Both the position numbers and the translations under genes were made by a program. From Styela clava (Eukaryota > Chordata > Ascidiacea > Stolidobranchia > Styelidae), in the NCBI RefSeq assembly GCF_964204865.1, contig NC_135250.1, positions 5,146,001 through 5,210,000 of the forward strand: 64,000 nt of DNA, read 5' to 3'. This document shows, one piece after another, positions 1 through 11,873 of this stretch (positions within the stretch are counted from its first letter, which is position 1; every line of letters begins with the position of its first letter). The notes under the pieces are model-generated. The model had not been told where the DNA came from. It made no database searches and saw only the letters and a program-made list of their open reading frames with translations.

Positions 1-1597
1 ACAAAACCACTCCTGGTATAGTTGATCCAATGCTATCATAATAATATCCAAGAACTGTTAGAGATCCTCCTAAACCAATCGATACTGTTCCAATTGTCAT
101 CAAAATGTAAGACCGCGCAATGATAGATCGAACCTCTTCAGAACTGTAGATTCTAAATTTATATACGACAATAGTTAAAAACATGTAAATGAATAATATA
201 AGGAGGTTTTATTGTACGAATCAAACTATCGGTTATATCGATAGATCGAACCTCTTAAGACCTGCAAATCCTAAATTTTTAAACAGGAAAACGATGAAGC
301 ATGTAAATGAATAAAATGAGAAGGTTTTATTCTATGAATGCAAAAACAGTGAAAACGAGAATATTGTTCAGAGACCGAAGACTTATCGATCGAAAGTTAG
401 GAGATCCCCCAAAACAGCGCTCTTACTCCATAGTGACACCTTGTGTCCCATCACGAATTAATTAATAACTCGCTAATTATACGACATAATTCGCCCAAAA
501 TCATTAGGCTTCTGGTCCAAGATATGATGAATGCACATGCAAAATCTGGAGCAGATTTAATATCGATTTCGTGAGATATCGCGTGCATCTAACAGACAGA
601 CAGACAGACAGACAAATACCTATCAACATACTTACCGATTAAAACCGATAAGTAACAAAATCGATAAGTAAAAACGTCAAAAACTACCAAAAACGGTGAA
701 AACCCGTCAAAAACTGAAAAATCGAGTCAATCGGGACTGTGGAGGCTGAGTCGGCGTTTGGCATGCTTTCTCTGGAGTTGGAGTCAAAATCCTGATTACC
801 CGGAGTCAGAGTTTTAAACCTTTGATTGCGATACATGAAGTCAGAATTTGAAATAAAAATTCAAAAAGCATCATGTTTTCTAAGCGTTCTTAATTGTCTT
901 TCGAGAAAGGATGCATTCGCTAAAATTTTGTTAGCAAAAATGTTAAATTTTCCATTGCTGCACAGCCCTAGCGGCAATGCCTATTTTCGCAATGATTTCC
1001 ACATTATTGAGCCATATTTTGTTATTTTTAAACTATTGTCCTGAGATACTCGTTTCAAAATATCTCGAAGGGGAAGTTTTTTGTATGATTTTGTAACGAT
1101 GATTTTGTAACAAATTTACCTCGTAACGTTCTAAATTAGCGCTCCAGAAGTATGTGTACCAATATGGAGGTAACTAATTTTTTTCGCCTATTTTACATCA
1201 AGTTGTGTAAAGGGACGGAAACCTATGTGCAGGGGGTATATTCACTTGGCTAACACGGACAGTCCCCGAACTTGTAATAGAACTAAAATAAGGAAAATAT
1301 GAATAAAATTATGGCCTAACCCTAACCTGGTCCACACACTACACGGGAGTACCGAATAAAGACATTCATTTCGCCGAAGTTTAAAAGATAGAGCATGGCA
1401 ATGTTTACTACCGAGAAATAGATTTTCATCCACGCAATATAAATTTGAGAGAATTAATATTCAAAATCTTACTTATTCTCGCCGTCAGAGTCCTCACTAT
1501 TGTCGTCCTCAAAAACAATGGAATCGTGAATAACACTCGACATATGGCGACGACGTTTAACGACATCAACTTCAGGTTTTTCGTCAGTTTCCCCCAT
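1..1597 (-). CDS. Membrane-protein gene, first two coding exons (partial)
   Basis: Two exons can be joined on the minus strand. Exon 1 (1597-1473) starts with ATG, encodes an acidic, charged N-terminus (begins MGETDEKPEVD, ends in a DDNSEDSDGEN stretch) and ends in phase 2 at a GTAAGA donor. Exon 2 (143-1, open at the window edge) follows a CTACAG acceptor and needs one base to complete a codon, so the phases match. It encodes SEEVRSIIAR and then a hydrophobic segment (SYILMTIGTVSIGLGGSL) and a short loop ending in IGSTIPG. A cytosolic acidic N-terminus before a Gly-rich membrane helix resembles the small two-helix TMEM134/TMEM230 type, or less likely an MS4A-type protein. Family assignment is inference. 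The intron holds a MITE-A copy and a degenerate repeat of the exon 2 acceptor region. Confidence 0.45.
121..342. repeat. Local tandem duplication of exon 2 acceptor region
   Basis: Bases 121-222 and 239-342 are two similar copies in the same orientation (shared TAGATCGAACCTCTT, CATGTAAATGAATAA and GGTTTTATT blocks). The 121-222 copy holds the acceptor and first codons of the membrane-protein exon. In the other copy the same frame is broken by stops, so it looks like a decayed exon start. Confidence 0.7.
371..520 (-). repeat. Short member of an interspersed repeat also found at 61.5-62.1 kb
   Basis: The blocks AGACCGAAGACTTATCGATC and AACTCGCTAATTATACGACA recur in inverse orientation at both ends of the segment 61497-62104. 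The interior present there is missing here. Class unknown. Confidence 0.55.
521..1137. other. A+T-rich intron sequence with a short (CAGA)n tract
   Basis: Holds a simple (CAGA)n repeat near 592-613. I see no exon, RNA gene or clear mobile element in the rest. Confidence 0.5.
1138..1353 (+). mobile_element. MITE-A copy
   Basis: Starts with GCGCTCCAGAAG and ends with GGGAGTACC. It has the family landmarks in order: TATGGAGGTAACTAATTTT, GGGGGTATATTCACTTGGCT, CCCGAACTTG and CCTAACCCTAACCTGG. It lies in the intron of the membrane-protein gene. Confidence 0.85.
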
Positions 1598-2626
1598 CGT
1601 GTGTATTGTATGAAAAGTACTCCGCAGAAAGTTTCAGTATTTTTTATTGGTATTTTATCTTCTGAATATAATTTCAAGTAGAAACATTATCGATTACATA
1701 TTTAGATATCGGAATCACCAATTCTGAAAGCAGGAAGAAACTATTTTGAAGCTGCCAGACCGTTCAAAGTGCTTGGTTGAGTGTTTTGCTAATAGAAATA
1801 GCGGGCGGGGATTTTTAATGTAGCACAAATACTGCAAAGAGGGTAATATTCATTATGCTGATTTCAAAACTTTATTGGCTGTAAGCTTTGAAGCATGGAT
1901 ATGGTTTATGGGTGCACTTACTCCTAGTTAGACGCCAAATGAAGGTTTAAGTACTACTGGAGCGATTGCCTTAATAGCCTACCGATAAGTCTACCATCCA
2001 TGTTTCATATCTAACGCACTTTCTGATTTTTGTGCCGACAGACGTCAGCAAAATAATAGATTGATAGTCCATTGACATCGCAGCCTGGAGGCCAAACAAA
2101 TGCTTATATTACAAGCTTGTGCGTTCTATTCGCCCCGAACAGTCTGCGACCAATGGCTTTTTTTCATCTAACAGCTTTTGATGAAATAGAACGTTCAAAG
2201 TCATAATGAATGTTTATCGATTTCGATAGAATCGCACGAAAACAAGCCGCAGACGTCTGTCGTCGATTCGTTAGAACTTTCACTTTTCAAAAATTGTGAT
2301 AACGACTTGTATAGCCCACAATTGGTTTCATATTTCCAACTGTATTCTGCAATAATAGAACGAAATTGTGCAATATGCATGGTAAAATTGTGATAATAAC
2401 ATTAAAGCTGTTTTCATATTGACAAAGTTGTTTATCTGAAATGCTTTTTAAAGCACGTTAGTTTGGAAATAACTTTTATTCGGTTTACAAAATAATGTTC
2501 AGAGTGTTATGCTATTTGCTAAAGTAATTCATGTTCATGCTATTCAAAACAAGAACAACATAACAATACGTTTCGTGTCTAATAAGGTCCAATTTTGTAA
2601 GCTCTTTTCTAGTGGATATTTCATTT
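1598..2626. other. Intergenic stretch, nothing recognised
   Basis: A+T-rich sequence without a supported exon, RNA gene or family repeat. It is upstream of the minus-strand membrane-protein gene, so it may hold its promoter. Confidence 0.4.
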
Positions 2627-2702
2627 GGCGCTCCAGAAGTGTGTGAAAATCGGTAGAAAATCATGGCCTAACCCCAACCTGGTACACACACTACGGAAGT
2701 AC
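2627..2702 (+). mobile_element. MITE-A copy, internally deleted (76 bp)
   Basis: Only the two ends of MITE-A remain: GGCGCTCCAGAAGTGTGTG at the left and the CCTGGTACACACACTACGG end at the right, with about 140 bp of the middle missing. Confidence 0.75.
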
Positions 2703-2841
2703 TTGATTTTGTACTTATCGGTGACGATAAAAACACTTTAGATATGTAATATTTTACAAAAAGCATATGATTTCACTTCATATTTAGAAATCATGTGCTA
2801 AGTGATCCTGATAATAGTACCTGGTATTTATCGAGAATTCC

Positions 2842-3053
2842 GATACTCCCGTAGTATGTGTACCAGGTTAGGGTTAGGCCATAATTTCATTCCGATTAAT
2901 TATTTTAGTTCTATTACGAGTTTGGGGACTGTTTGTGTTAGCCAAGTGAATATACCCCCTGCCCATAGGTTTCAGTCCCTTTACACAACTTGATGTAAAA
3001 TAGGCGAACAAAATTAGTTACCTCCATATTGGTACACGCACTTCTGGAGCGCC
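2842..3053 (-). mobile_element. MITE-A copy
   Basis: Inverse orientation: begins GATACTCCCGTAGTATGTGT, ends CTTCTGGAGCGCC. Complete length with all internal landmarks. Confidence 0.85.
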
Positions 3054-3449
3054 GATTTTTATTTGGAAAGCTTCGTAATATTTGTAATATATTCCATCAA
3101 TGCCGATAAAACACCATTGGACAGTTTTATCTAATGGCGAGCGTTATCAATATCATTTTTGTAAACCTTGTTAAACTTTAAAACAAGGTATTTTTTTTGT
3201 GACAACTTGTGGAACATTAAATGAAGGTTCAGCCTTTTTTGGTTGAGCTATAACAGGAACCGGTAACTCGTCATCACCGCTTCCACGGAAAGTTTTGAAT
3301 CTGGTTCCATGCATTCCGTCATGTGTGAGGACAGATCACCATGCATTGACTCCGATGTGGCGGGTATTTTACTGATAAACAACTGATTTTGAAATCTCGC
3401 AAAATGATTCAACGTAATGTTCATCTGTTATGTTTAAAGTTTCATTTTC

Positions 3450-3687
3450 GGTACTCCCGGAGTATGTGAACCAAAATGGCGGACACCGGAACGTAGTATG
3501 TGTACCAGATTAGGGCTGGGCCATAATTATATTCCAATATTCCTCATTTTAGTCTTATTAAGAATTCGGGGACTCGCCAAGTGACTCCCGTAGTATTGGT
3601 ACCTGAAATTATGGCCTAACCCTAACCCGGTACACATACCTTACGTTCCGGTGTGCGTCATCTTGGTTCATATACTTCGGGAGTACC
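3450..3687 (+). mobile_element. MITE-B copy with 8-bp target duplication
   Basis: Fold-back element: GGTACTCCCGGAGTATGTGA followed by a GGCGGACACCGG block, with the inverse of both at the other end. Flanked by TCATTTTC (3442-3449) and TTATTTTC (3688-3695), 7 of 8 identical. It cuts into the C-terminal end of the broken minus-strand reading frame at 3640-4035. Confidence 0.85.
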
Positions 3688-4035
3688 TTATTTTCAATGT
3701 ATTCACGTGTCAGACGATGTTCGTCTACCATTTTTTGGTACCTTTGATAGAACGAAGATTTTCTATTGAACTTCTCATTTTTGTTGCTGTGTAACACAAT
3801 TTCGCCATCAAAGAAATCAGCTCAGTTCAAATCTTCCAATCTAAGGTCTTCGTTATCACCACTTTGTATAAAGTTGTCGATTGCATGTCGCAGTCTATGT
3901 ACGTATTCGTTATCACAATGAATGAGCATTTTACCAGTTGTGTAAATATCCCTTCTATTTAAGACAATTTTGTTTGTGTGTTTAATATATTGTTTCTTCA
4001 CCAATAAACTAAAGCCCGCGCAATTTAATTACAAT
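3640..4035 (-). pseudogene. Unidentified broken reading frame
   Basis: On the minus strand one frame runs from about 4030 to the MITE-B insertion with a single in-frame TGA near 3820. Before the stop it holds NRRDIYTTGKMLIHCDNEYV, then HRLRHAIDNF, and ends LRLEDLN. After the stop it continues ADFFDGEIVLHS and RYQKMVDEHRLTREYIENK. The charged, non-repetitive composition across the stop suggests a former coding sequence. I do not recognise the family. An AG acceptor (GGCTTTAG) precedes it, so it could be a dead exon. The last codons run into the MITE. Confidence 0.4.
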
Positions 4036-4309
4036 AAAATGTAAGTAATTGCACCGCAGTTCAGTCCTACGCAGCATTAGGAACAAACGGAACCTGCCAC
4101 TCCAAATTTAACATTAAGAACAGAACTAGATTAGACAATTATCTTTCGATTTGCATCATAAAATATGTGTTGATAATATATTCAGGAACAATGAGGAAAT
4201 ACTATAATATATATCAAATACAATGGTAAATATATATGAAACATTTGCATTGCACACAATGACCAAAACTGTGGAGTGTTGGACTATGATTAAACCATAT
4301 TTTGTTATC

Positions 4310-4435
4310 TTCCCCCACCTCACCGAAGCTTTCATTTCCAATCTTACGAATACGCTTTTTTTCGTTGTGTTTGATAGCTCAAGTATCGGTGGATGATGTC
4401 CGGCAAATGCGAGTGAGTTTACAGCAAAGCGCTCC
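4310..4435 (-). pseudogene. Inactivated copy of a Src-family kinase exon
   Basis: This matches the kinase exon at 18541-18675 closely, including the ALCCKL linker, SSTDT, KRIRKIGN and the SFGEV glycine loop. Three lesions are visible: the conserved Trp before IKHNE is a TGA stop, one Ile of KRIRK's neighbour is Lys, and GNGSFGEVW has become GNESFGEVG. Similarity fades at the exon borders, so neither the introns nor the MITE beside the real exon came along. It is a relic of a duplicated kinase gene or a partial retrocopy. Confidence 0.85.
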
Positions 4436-5216
4436 CTGGTCGTGCGCGGGACGAACCGCTAAAAGATGATTCTCCGCCCCTTGACCCCAGCAAATTTTTT
4501 CCTATACTTCATCGAGGCAAACTTTTTGATGCTTATCTTGAAAGTATTTTGTGAGTTGGCTCGTACAAGATGTTCCTAACCGCCTGTCATTCAAAAGTAG
4601 TAGTAGGTATTTTCAGCCTAGTATATACCGCGGAATTGTCGTGACTAATTGTTAATTATTGCAACTAAAACAAAACTTTTCGGACGACATAAAAACAATT
4701 GAGGTATTTGATTTATATATACCTAAATTTCGGAAATACAACCTAAAGATAACAAATAGCCCCAAAAAAAACTTATAATAGCGAGTGCTAAAACAATAAA
4801 CAAAAATTCGCAGCTCGGTGAAGCATCCCTTTTTTCAGAGGTGAGAGGCACAAAAGTTAGAAGCTCAAGACCCGAATAAAATAAGGTGGCATGGTACCAC
4901 AAATGATGACGCCATGATCTGCCTTTAGTCACTTGGAAGGGGAGGAGGTAGGAAGTTCACCCGAAGGTATTTCCACAATCGAAGATTCATAGTGAAAAAA
5001 ATTCTGTATATTACATTGCATAAATGTTGAAATAAGTTCACCACTTTAAACGACGTGAGTCATTGCAGACAAAGCGTTGGAGTTTCCGCACGATACTAGT
5101 TTCCTTGATATCGATATCAAATGGACAACGTTGCCAGTACGTGCTTGGGCTGCGATGACTTGAACAAAAGCGACTTTCATTATTTTGCAAGTGCGATACT
5201 TGACGTTTATAAGGTC
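4436..5216. other. Stretch without a supported gene
   Basis: A minus-strand frame at 4723-4932 has a hydrophobic run (FIVLALAIISFFWGYLLSLG) but no splice context or family match. The rest is featureless. Confidence 0.35.
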
Positions 5217-6010
5217 ACGTAGACGTCGAATCCTCTGTATAATATTAAAGCGAGTAGATTCAGTTTTTCTTTGCTAGTGTAATACCAATGGGTTAGCAGC
5301 TGGTATGAAGTTGAAGTTAGCCTATACAGTTATGGCGATAATAATTCAGGGTGTTACGCAACTCTCAAGTCACCATCCCGTTTGCTAGGTTAGAATGAGT
5401 CGGGACAGGCATTGGCCGTGAGATTTACAAGTCGTTCCACTCTACTGGTCCTCATTAATGCAAATTGTGCTGGTGCGTTGAAATACCAAAAGCCTTGTAT
5501 TGAAAGTTGTATAAAATACATCATAAAAACAACCATATGCTGCAAGGCGCAATACCAACAGGAAGGATAAAAGTATGCTCAGCGCTGAGAATACACCAAA
5601 GGACAAAGGTGCCGCGAAATCAAGCAATTTTAGTACATCACGTAGACGTCGAATCCTCTGTCCAATATTAGAAAAAGTAGATTCAGTTTTTCTTTGCTAG
5701 TGAAAAAGCAATAGGTAAGCAGTTGGTATGTGTTAGCTACAGCTATGGCGAGAATACTTCTCATTCTTACACGCGCAAGTTACCACCCGTTTGCTAGGTT
5801 TAGAATGAGTCGGGACAGGCATTGGCCGTGAGATTTACGAGTCGGTCCACTCTGCTGACCCTCATTAATGCAAATTGTGCTGCTGAAAGTTGTATAAAAT
5901 ACATCATAAAAACAACCATATGTTGCAAGTTGCAATAACAACATAAAGGATATAAGTGTGCTGAGCGCAGAAAATACACCAGGTGGACAAAGGTGCCGAG
6001 AAAGCAACCA
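5217..6010. repeat. Tandem duplication, unit about 423 bp, with hydrophobic frames
   Basis: The block ACGTAGACGTCGAATCCTCT at about 5217 recurs at 5640, and the following sequence repeats in step to about 5620 and 6005. On the minus strand both copies keep a frame reading FSALS..., a hydrophobic run, then YGCFYDVFYTTF. Copy 1 has SILLSFLLVLRLAAYGC and copy 2 has STLISFMLLLQLATYGC. Most changes between the copies are conservative, as expected if this was or is a membrane-spanning exon. I could not join it to other exons. Confidence 0.6.
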
Positions 6011-6445
6011 ATAGTGGTAGCTAAACACAACCAACCGAAATAAAAACTATAATATATACATTAAAGTCATAACAGAAAATAATTTAACATCGGTTGGTTG
6101 ATCATCGTTTGTGTGGGTCAGTACAGACATACAGATAAAGGCCATCAAGGCTTCTGACGTGTCCATGCTGTCCATAATTTCTCATTCGAATTTAGCATCA
6201 GCAATAATAATTAGATATTATAAAACAAATGAATAGAAAATGAAATACCTGTTTATCAAGAATTATACATATTTATCAAGAAGACTACAGTTGTAACGAA
6301 TTGATGACTAGTCAAAATCATCAAAAATACAAAATTTTCACTATAAGTTTGTATTTTTTTATCATAGCATTTTTGAATTAATACTTCACACTCAAATATA
6401 AATAGATTTATTATTTCACTGCTGGTGTAACTAATTATCATTAAT

Positions 6446-9400
6446 ATGGCCGATGAAATACAATTCGTAATCGAGTTCACAGCAACATTGGTCGACTATG
6501 CTGATTTCAATCCGGACCAAGATGCCGAAGCCTTGCGTGAAGCGATGAAAGGGTTAGGTAAGGTATTTAGTGAACATATGGACGATTTGATTTTGTTGTT
6601 TGGGGTGATTGTTGTTATGAAGAAAAATCGCTTTTCTACGCAACTGAAAATTCGGCGCTCCAGAAGTGTGTGTACCAATACGGAGGTAACTAATTTTGTT
6701 CGCCTACTTTACATCAAGTTGTGTAGCGGGACTGAAACCTATGGGCAGGGGGTATATTCACTTGTCTAACACAGGCAGTCCCCGAACTCGTAATAGAACT
6801 AATAAAAGGAAATTCGGAATAAAATTATGGCCTAATCCTAACCTGGTACACACACTACGGGAATACCAAAAATTCAATCGATTTGATATTATCAGTACCT
6901 AAATATGGCTGAAGTCGCTGAAAGTCAATCACTTCTATTTTGTTTCTGTTTTTTTTTTATACCGGTATATCTAATATCAACCAAAATTCTGCTGTTCATC
7001 TGTGCGTATCTGTAATCTATTTGACCAAGCAATTTTTATCGTGTAAAGTGAAATACTTTCGAAAAATTTTAAAAAAGCAAGTTAATACTAATCTTGATAA
7101 TCGATTTAATAGCCTACCTAATTCTACAGGCACTGAGGAAAAAGTCATCATCGCTATTGTGGCCAACAGAACTAGACGCCAACGGCTCAAGATTGAGGAG
7201 ACGTACAAGCAAAAATACGGCAGGGTGGGTACTTGAACATAGACTTTGAATTTCCATTAAATTTGACCTACTATTACGAATTATAGGCATATGTAAGCAA
7301 ATAGCACCGTCCACTTTGACTTTCTCTTTTCTCGAACGTAAGAATTTAAACTTGAGACTATCATAAGTGTATTGTTGGAAACTAAGAAAAATTTATGATT
7401 CATTTTGGAAAATTGGAATCTTGTACTGGATAAGTCTCACTTAAATTGTTAGTGGTCTATAATGGGATTGTCTAAAGTGCTGTAGGGTCAATTTTCTTCA
7501 AGTTTTTCCTAGGATCTCCGAGGTACTTCGAATTCTTAAAATAAAGTCAGCATGTGGCAATGTATGATAAACCTATAAATACATTAGAATAATTAAATTG
7601 ATATACATTTTTATTACGCACATATGTTTCATATTTCATTTATCAACTGCAGGATCTGAAAGAAAACTTGAAAAGCGAATTAAGTGGAGACTTCGAAGAT
7701 GTTGTCCTCGCCATGTTTTATCCTCCAGCAGAAGGCGATGCCAGATTCTTGCACAAGGCGATGTGCGGTGTTGGCACCGATGAAGAGGTGGTGTATGATG
7801 TTGACTCGCTATTGTTAATTTACTAATATCGATACATAATCAATAGCAGTGTACTTTCAATAACAAAAAAAAGGCTGTGTGACAACTTTATTTTCAAGAC
7901 ACGGTACACAAATGTTTCCGTTTTATTGAACCTCGAATGTCCTGCTACTCATCATTTTATTCCGTGGGAAAATTAAATATACCACCGGCACAAACATATA
8001 ATATTTCAGTCTATATCTCAACTGAGTATTATGGGTAATCTGTTTCAAAATTGGATTTCAATCCCTTCATGACCGATTTGGTGGTCGGAACCCCTAGCTC
8101 TAGGCCTAAATTGACCTAGATGTCAGAATTGACGCAAAATAATACAAATGCCAATAAATTTGACACAGTTTACCGATAGAAAATGATCCTAAGTTATCAC
8201 ATCTTTTTGAAGTTGTTAATAAGCGGATGATTTATTGTCTTCATACGACGTTTTCGTGATATTCTGATTGATTGAAATAATTGAAAATTCGATAAATCGA
8301 GGTATTTTGTTTTTCAGGCTCTGGTAGAAATTCTTGCCACGCGTTATAACAACCAAATCAAAGATATCAAGGAGGCTTATAAAGCAAAATATGAGAAAGA
8401 GCTAGAAAAAGCTATCAAAGGCGACACGAGTGGAGATTTCAAAAGATTGCTTGTAATTCTTCTGCAGGTCTGTGTGTTAAAACTACTTGCTTTTTGAATC
8501 TACCATTGTGGAAACACTAGAATGACCCTGCTTTATAATATCACTCTTACCGCTTTAACCTCGCTTCTGAGTAAATTGGGGTGGCCCTGCTTAGAATAAA
8601 TTTTTTTGTCAAAACTACTTGGTTTTATTGACAAATCGGGATGCATTAGACTTTTGAATAGGAGCCAAATGAACAATTCTACTTTTCAGGCCAATAGAGA
8701 CGAAACCTTCGCCGTGGATCGGGACTTGGCTAAAGCAGAAGCGAAATTACTCATAGATGCTGGTGTCAAATACTGGGGAACTGATGAAGCCAAATTCATT
8801 GAGATTTTTTGCAATCGAAGTTTTCCTCAAATTCGTGCTACTTGCTATGAATATGAAAAGGTATAATATGATATTTTCTAATTGTGCTTATAAGGTAACG
8901 TATTTGGATGGGGGGTTGAAATTGGGGGAATGGGGGTAGGGAAATCCCTGGGTTGACGACTTTTGAGTCGATCAACTGCTGTGGTCTCAAACATATGCAA
9001 TGGTGCTGGTAGTAAACTATTATATTAACCTATTACTATCAACTAGTAAACTATTCGAATAGGTTCAGAGCAAAATTTCGAATCGCCGCCATCTTGTTTT
9101 TTTTCTTACCGCCAATGGTCGAGGTAATTTTTTTTCATTGAAGCATTATTTTTTCAAGGCGATTTTGACATATGATTATTTTCTGTAGTGAGTTATTGAT
9201 AAAAACGTGTTTCTTTTTGTGTGTGAACGCTCAGCAAGCTGTCTGAGTGATTTATTCTACGTTTTCAGTATTCATTCGTTGAAAGAACCAAATGCAATAA
9301 AAAAAATCACATACAAATATATATCTCCCAAGTATTCGAGATTCGATTCGAAAATATTCGATTTGATTCTGAAATCATCAGGTATTCGAAAAGACCGAGC

Positions 9401-11873
9401 CCAATATACGAGTTATATCTTTCCATAGTTCAGTTGTGCGTTGCATTCTATGGCTGTAATGTTCCGATGTAATCCCAAAACTATACGCGATAAATCTGAA
9501 AAAGCAAATTTAAGTTGAAAGTTAAATTTGGCGATTTTTGCATCGAATAATATTTTTGCATCTAATATCTCCATCCATTACCCAATACCTCAACCAGAAA
9601 ATAAATTGGGCAAGCAATGCCGAACTGTTAGGATTACGGCCCTTCCAAATCAGTAGTAGATCATTACCTAATAATGGCTAACTAACCCTCTAACCCTATG
9701 TATGGCTGTTGCATATGCAGCAACATGGTTATGAAGCGTAATATCGTTACGAGTTACGACTCGGATATGACGTGTTAATGTAGCACTGATTTGATACAGT
9801 TCGTGCTCTGTAAATCAGTAAAATATAAAATATAATATTAATAATGGCTACTTGTCCGGAGCTATGTTCCAAGACGAATATATAAAAGAAGAGTCTTTGG
9901 GACTTCCGAGGGCGCTTGCAATAACAAGATTTTCATATTTATTGCTTCGAGTTACATTTTAATTTGAGGTTTGATATTTCAGCTTGCCGGCCACACCATG
10001 CTGAAGGCAGTGGACAAAGAGTTTTCTGGTGACATGAAAAAAGCCTTAACTGCGATCATTCAAATATCCGACTATGCTCCGATATATTTTGCCAATAGAC
10101 TTCACAAAGCAATGTGCGGAGTTGGCACAGATGATAGTACTCTCATCCGAATCGTTACCACGCGATGTGAGGTAGGTCAATACAGAAATTCAGCGCCTCA
10201 GAAGTATGTGTACTAATATGGAGGTAACTAATTTTGTTCGCCTACTTTACATCAAGTTGTTTAAAGTGACTGAAACCTATGGACAGTGGGTATATTCACT
10301 TGGCTAACACAGAAAGTCCCCGAACTCGTAATAGAACTAAATTAGGGGAAATTGAAAAAAAATTACCCCTAACCTGGCACACATACTATGGGAGTTCCGA
10401 TTTTTGAACACGAAATGCACCTATGTATCGTTTTGCTCAATTGTTGTTGGGTTGGTTGTTGTTAGGGAAATAGTTTATTTTGGACCAATCAAATTTCAGT
10501 ACGTAAGATGTAGGCAATCGCTGAGTGGCTTGCACTTTTTTCAAATTTCTTCCGAGTCCTATGGGATATTTAATTTTTTTGTTCATCCTAAATAAAGGGA
10601 ACCCAATTTGATTTCGTCTTTCGTGACGCCTTCATGACGATCTTTTCGAAAAATTCGCTCCACGGCCTTGTGATACCGGTATCGATACGCGAATTTCATT
10701 TAATATATTACTACTTTGAAAGTACACAGTAAAATGCAAAAGAAAAATTTCTCGTTAAAAATGGAAGCGAAACGGAAATAGGAGAACGCTTTCCAGTACT
10801 AATATACATTACTGTTATACATCGTAAAAATGACAAAGGCAGACGTAGCATCATAACACGTTAGTTTTCAATAACTCATTAAATGAGTCTTCTGTGGAAA
10901 CGGGAAGTGATTCGTCTTCGTCATAATAAACAAAGTGAGGCCTCGTACGTGATTTAAGACCACATTGTTGAAACTGTGATTCATCGTTGCTTCCAGACTT
11001 CCTTCTTGTTGCTACCGTCTGCATCAAATTGCTAAAAAATAAGTTTGCATAACTATTTGCATATGCAATAAACATGTCTTGTTGCTATATGGCTTATTCA
11101 TCTATCCATCCAAATAGTTCCCAAATCAATCCCATCTATACATATAATATACAGGGTGTTAAAAAAGTTTTCGTCATGGCAACCTTGAAAAAGTAACTGT
11201 TAAAAAGCGTCAGTCGTGAAATGTTCAAATGGCATTTGATCTTAAATTCTGTTAATTTTGCGTTACTTTATCAACACCCTGTATATGCATATCTTGTTGT
11301 TTTTATACATGGTCTAGCTATATTTGCTACATTTTTTGTACGAGATTCGTATTTACTGGATATTGCAGTACAGCTGTATAGTTAAACATCGTATTTTTCC
11401 CTCCTTCGCCGACAATCGAATAGTAGATATACAGCGAAAATATTTACGCTTTCGTTCAAAATACGTTTCCTATTGGAATTCTAAGATACGTTTATAGAAA
11501 TACGTCTTTCTACTAAATAATTGAAATCAATTTGACAAGTTGTTACGGAGAAAAGCGACAACAACAATAATCCAATTATCATAACAATATTAACAACAGC
11601 AAGTTAGCAAGGTGATATAGACTTCGCGTCCAAAAAATACCTTAATTTCCTTGCAAGATTTTCGTTCTTGTTACGGAGTAATCATTCATTACGCATTTGA
11701 CTGCCATCACCCTGAATCTTTAATGAACTACTGTTACACATTTCTAGGTCGACATGGGTGAAATCAAAAAAGAATTTGAGAAGACGTACGGAAAATCTCT
11801 GTTTTCCTGGATAAAAGATGACACCAGTGGAGATTATAAAAGAATGCTCTTGTGCTTGATCAGAGATGATTAG
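6446..11873 (+). CDS. Annexin, 7 exons, 325 aa, complete
   Basis: Calcium-dependent phospholipid-binding protein of the cytosolic membrane face. Exons: 6446-6557, 7130-7224, 7653-7787, 8318-8467, 8690-8860, 9983-10171, 11748-11873. All junctions are GT..AG and in frame, and 325 aa is the usual core length. Four annexin repeats are visible. Repeat 1 has KGLGT (residues 35-39). Repeat 2 has GVGTDE (108-113) followed about 40 residues later by an acidic TSGDFKR. Repeat 3 has KYWGTDE (191-197), without the Gly of a classical type II calcium site. Repeat 4 has GVGTDD (267-272) and TSGDYKR near the end. The N-terminal tail is only about 20 residues, without the long Pro/Gly-rich head of A7/A11, so an A4/A5/A13-like short-tail annexin is likeliest. 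Introns 1 and 6 carry MITE-A copies. A polyadenylation hexamer lies at 12091. Confidence 0.95.
6654..6867 (+). mobile_element. MITE-A copy with 8-bp target duplication
   Basis: In annexin intron 1. GGCGCTCCAGAAGTGTGTGT at the left, GGGAATACC at the right, flanked by GAAAATTC (6646-6653) and AAAAATTC (6868-6875). Confidence 0.9.
9045..9385 (-). mobile_element. hAT-like element, degenerate copy of the 20.5 kb element
   Basis: Shares in inverse orientation the CCGCCATCTTGTTTTTTTTC block, the GTGTGAACGCTCAG block and the TTCGAATCGAA-rich end of the element at 20524-20922. Sits in annexin intron 5. Confidence 0.65.
10192..10398 (+). mobile_element. MITE-A copy
   Basis: In annexin intron 6, 20 bp after the donor. 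Starts AGCGCCTCAGAAGTATGTGT, ends GGGAGTTCC. Somewhat diverged. Confidence 0.8.
11152..11281. mobile_element. Tc1/mariner-like MITE, 130 bp
   Basis: CAGGGTGTTAAAAAAG at the left and AACACCCTG at the right, flanked by TA on both sides. No transposase. In annexin intron 6. Confidence 0.75.

Noticed and set aside
2868-2876. TTAGGG-type units taken as true telomeric repeats
   Set aside because: Only two units per site and always at the same place in MITE copies, so they are element sequence and not telomere.
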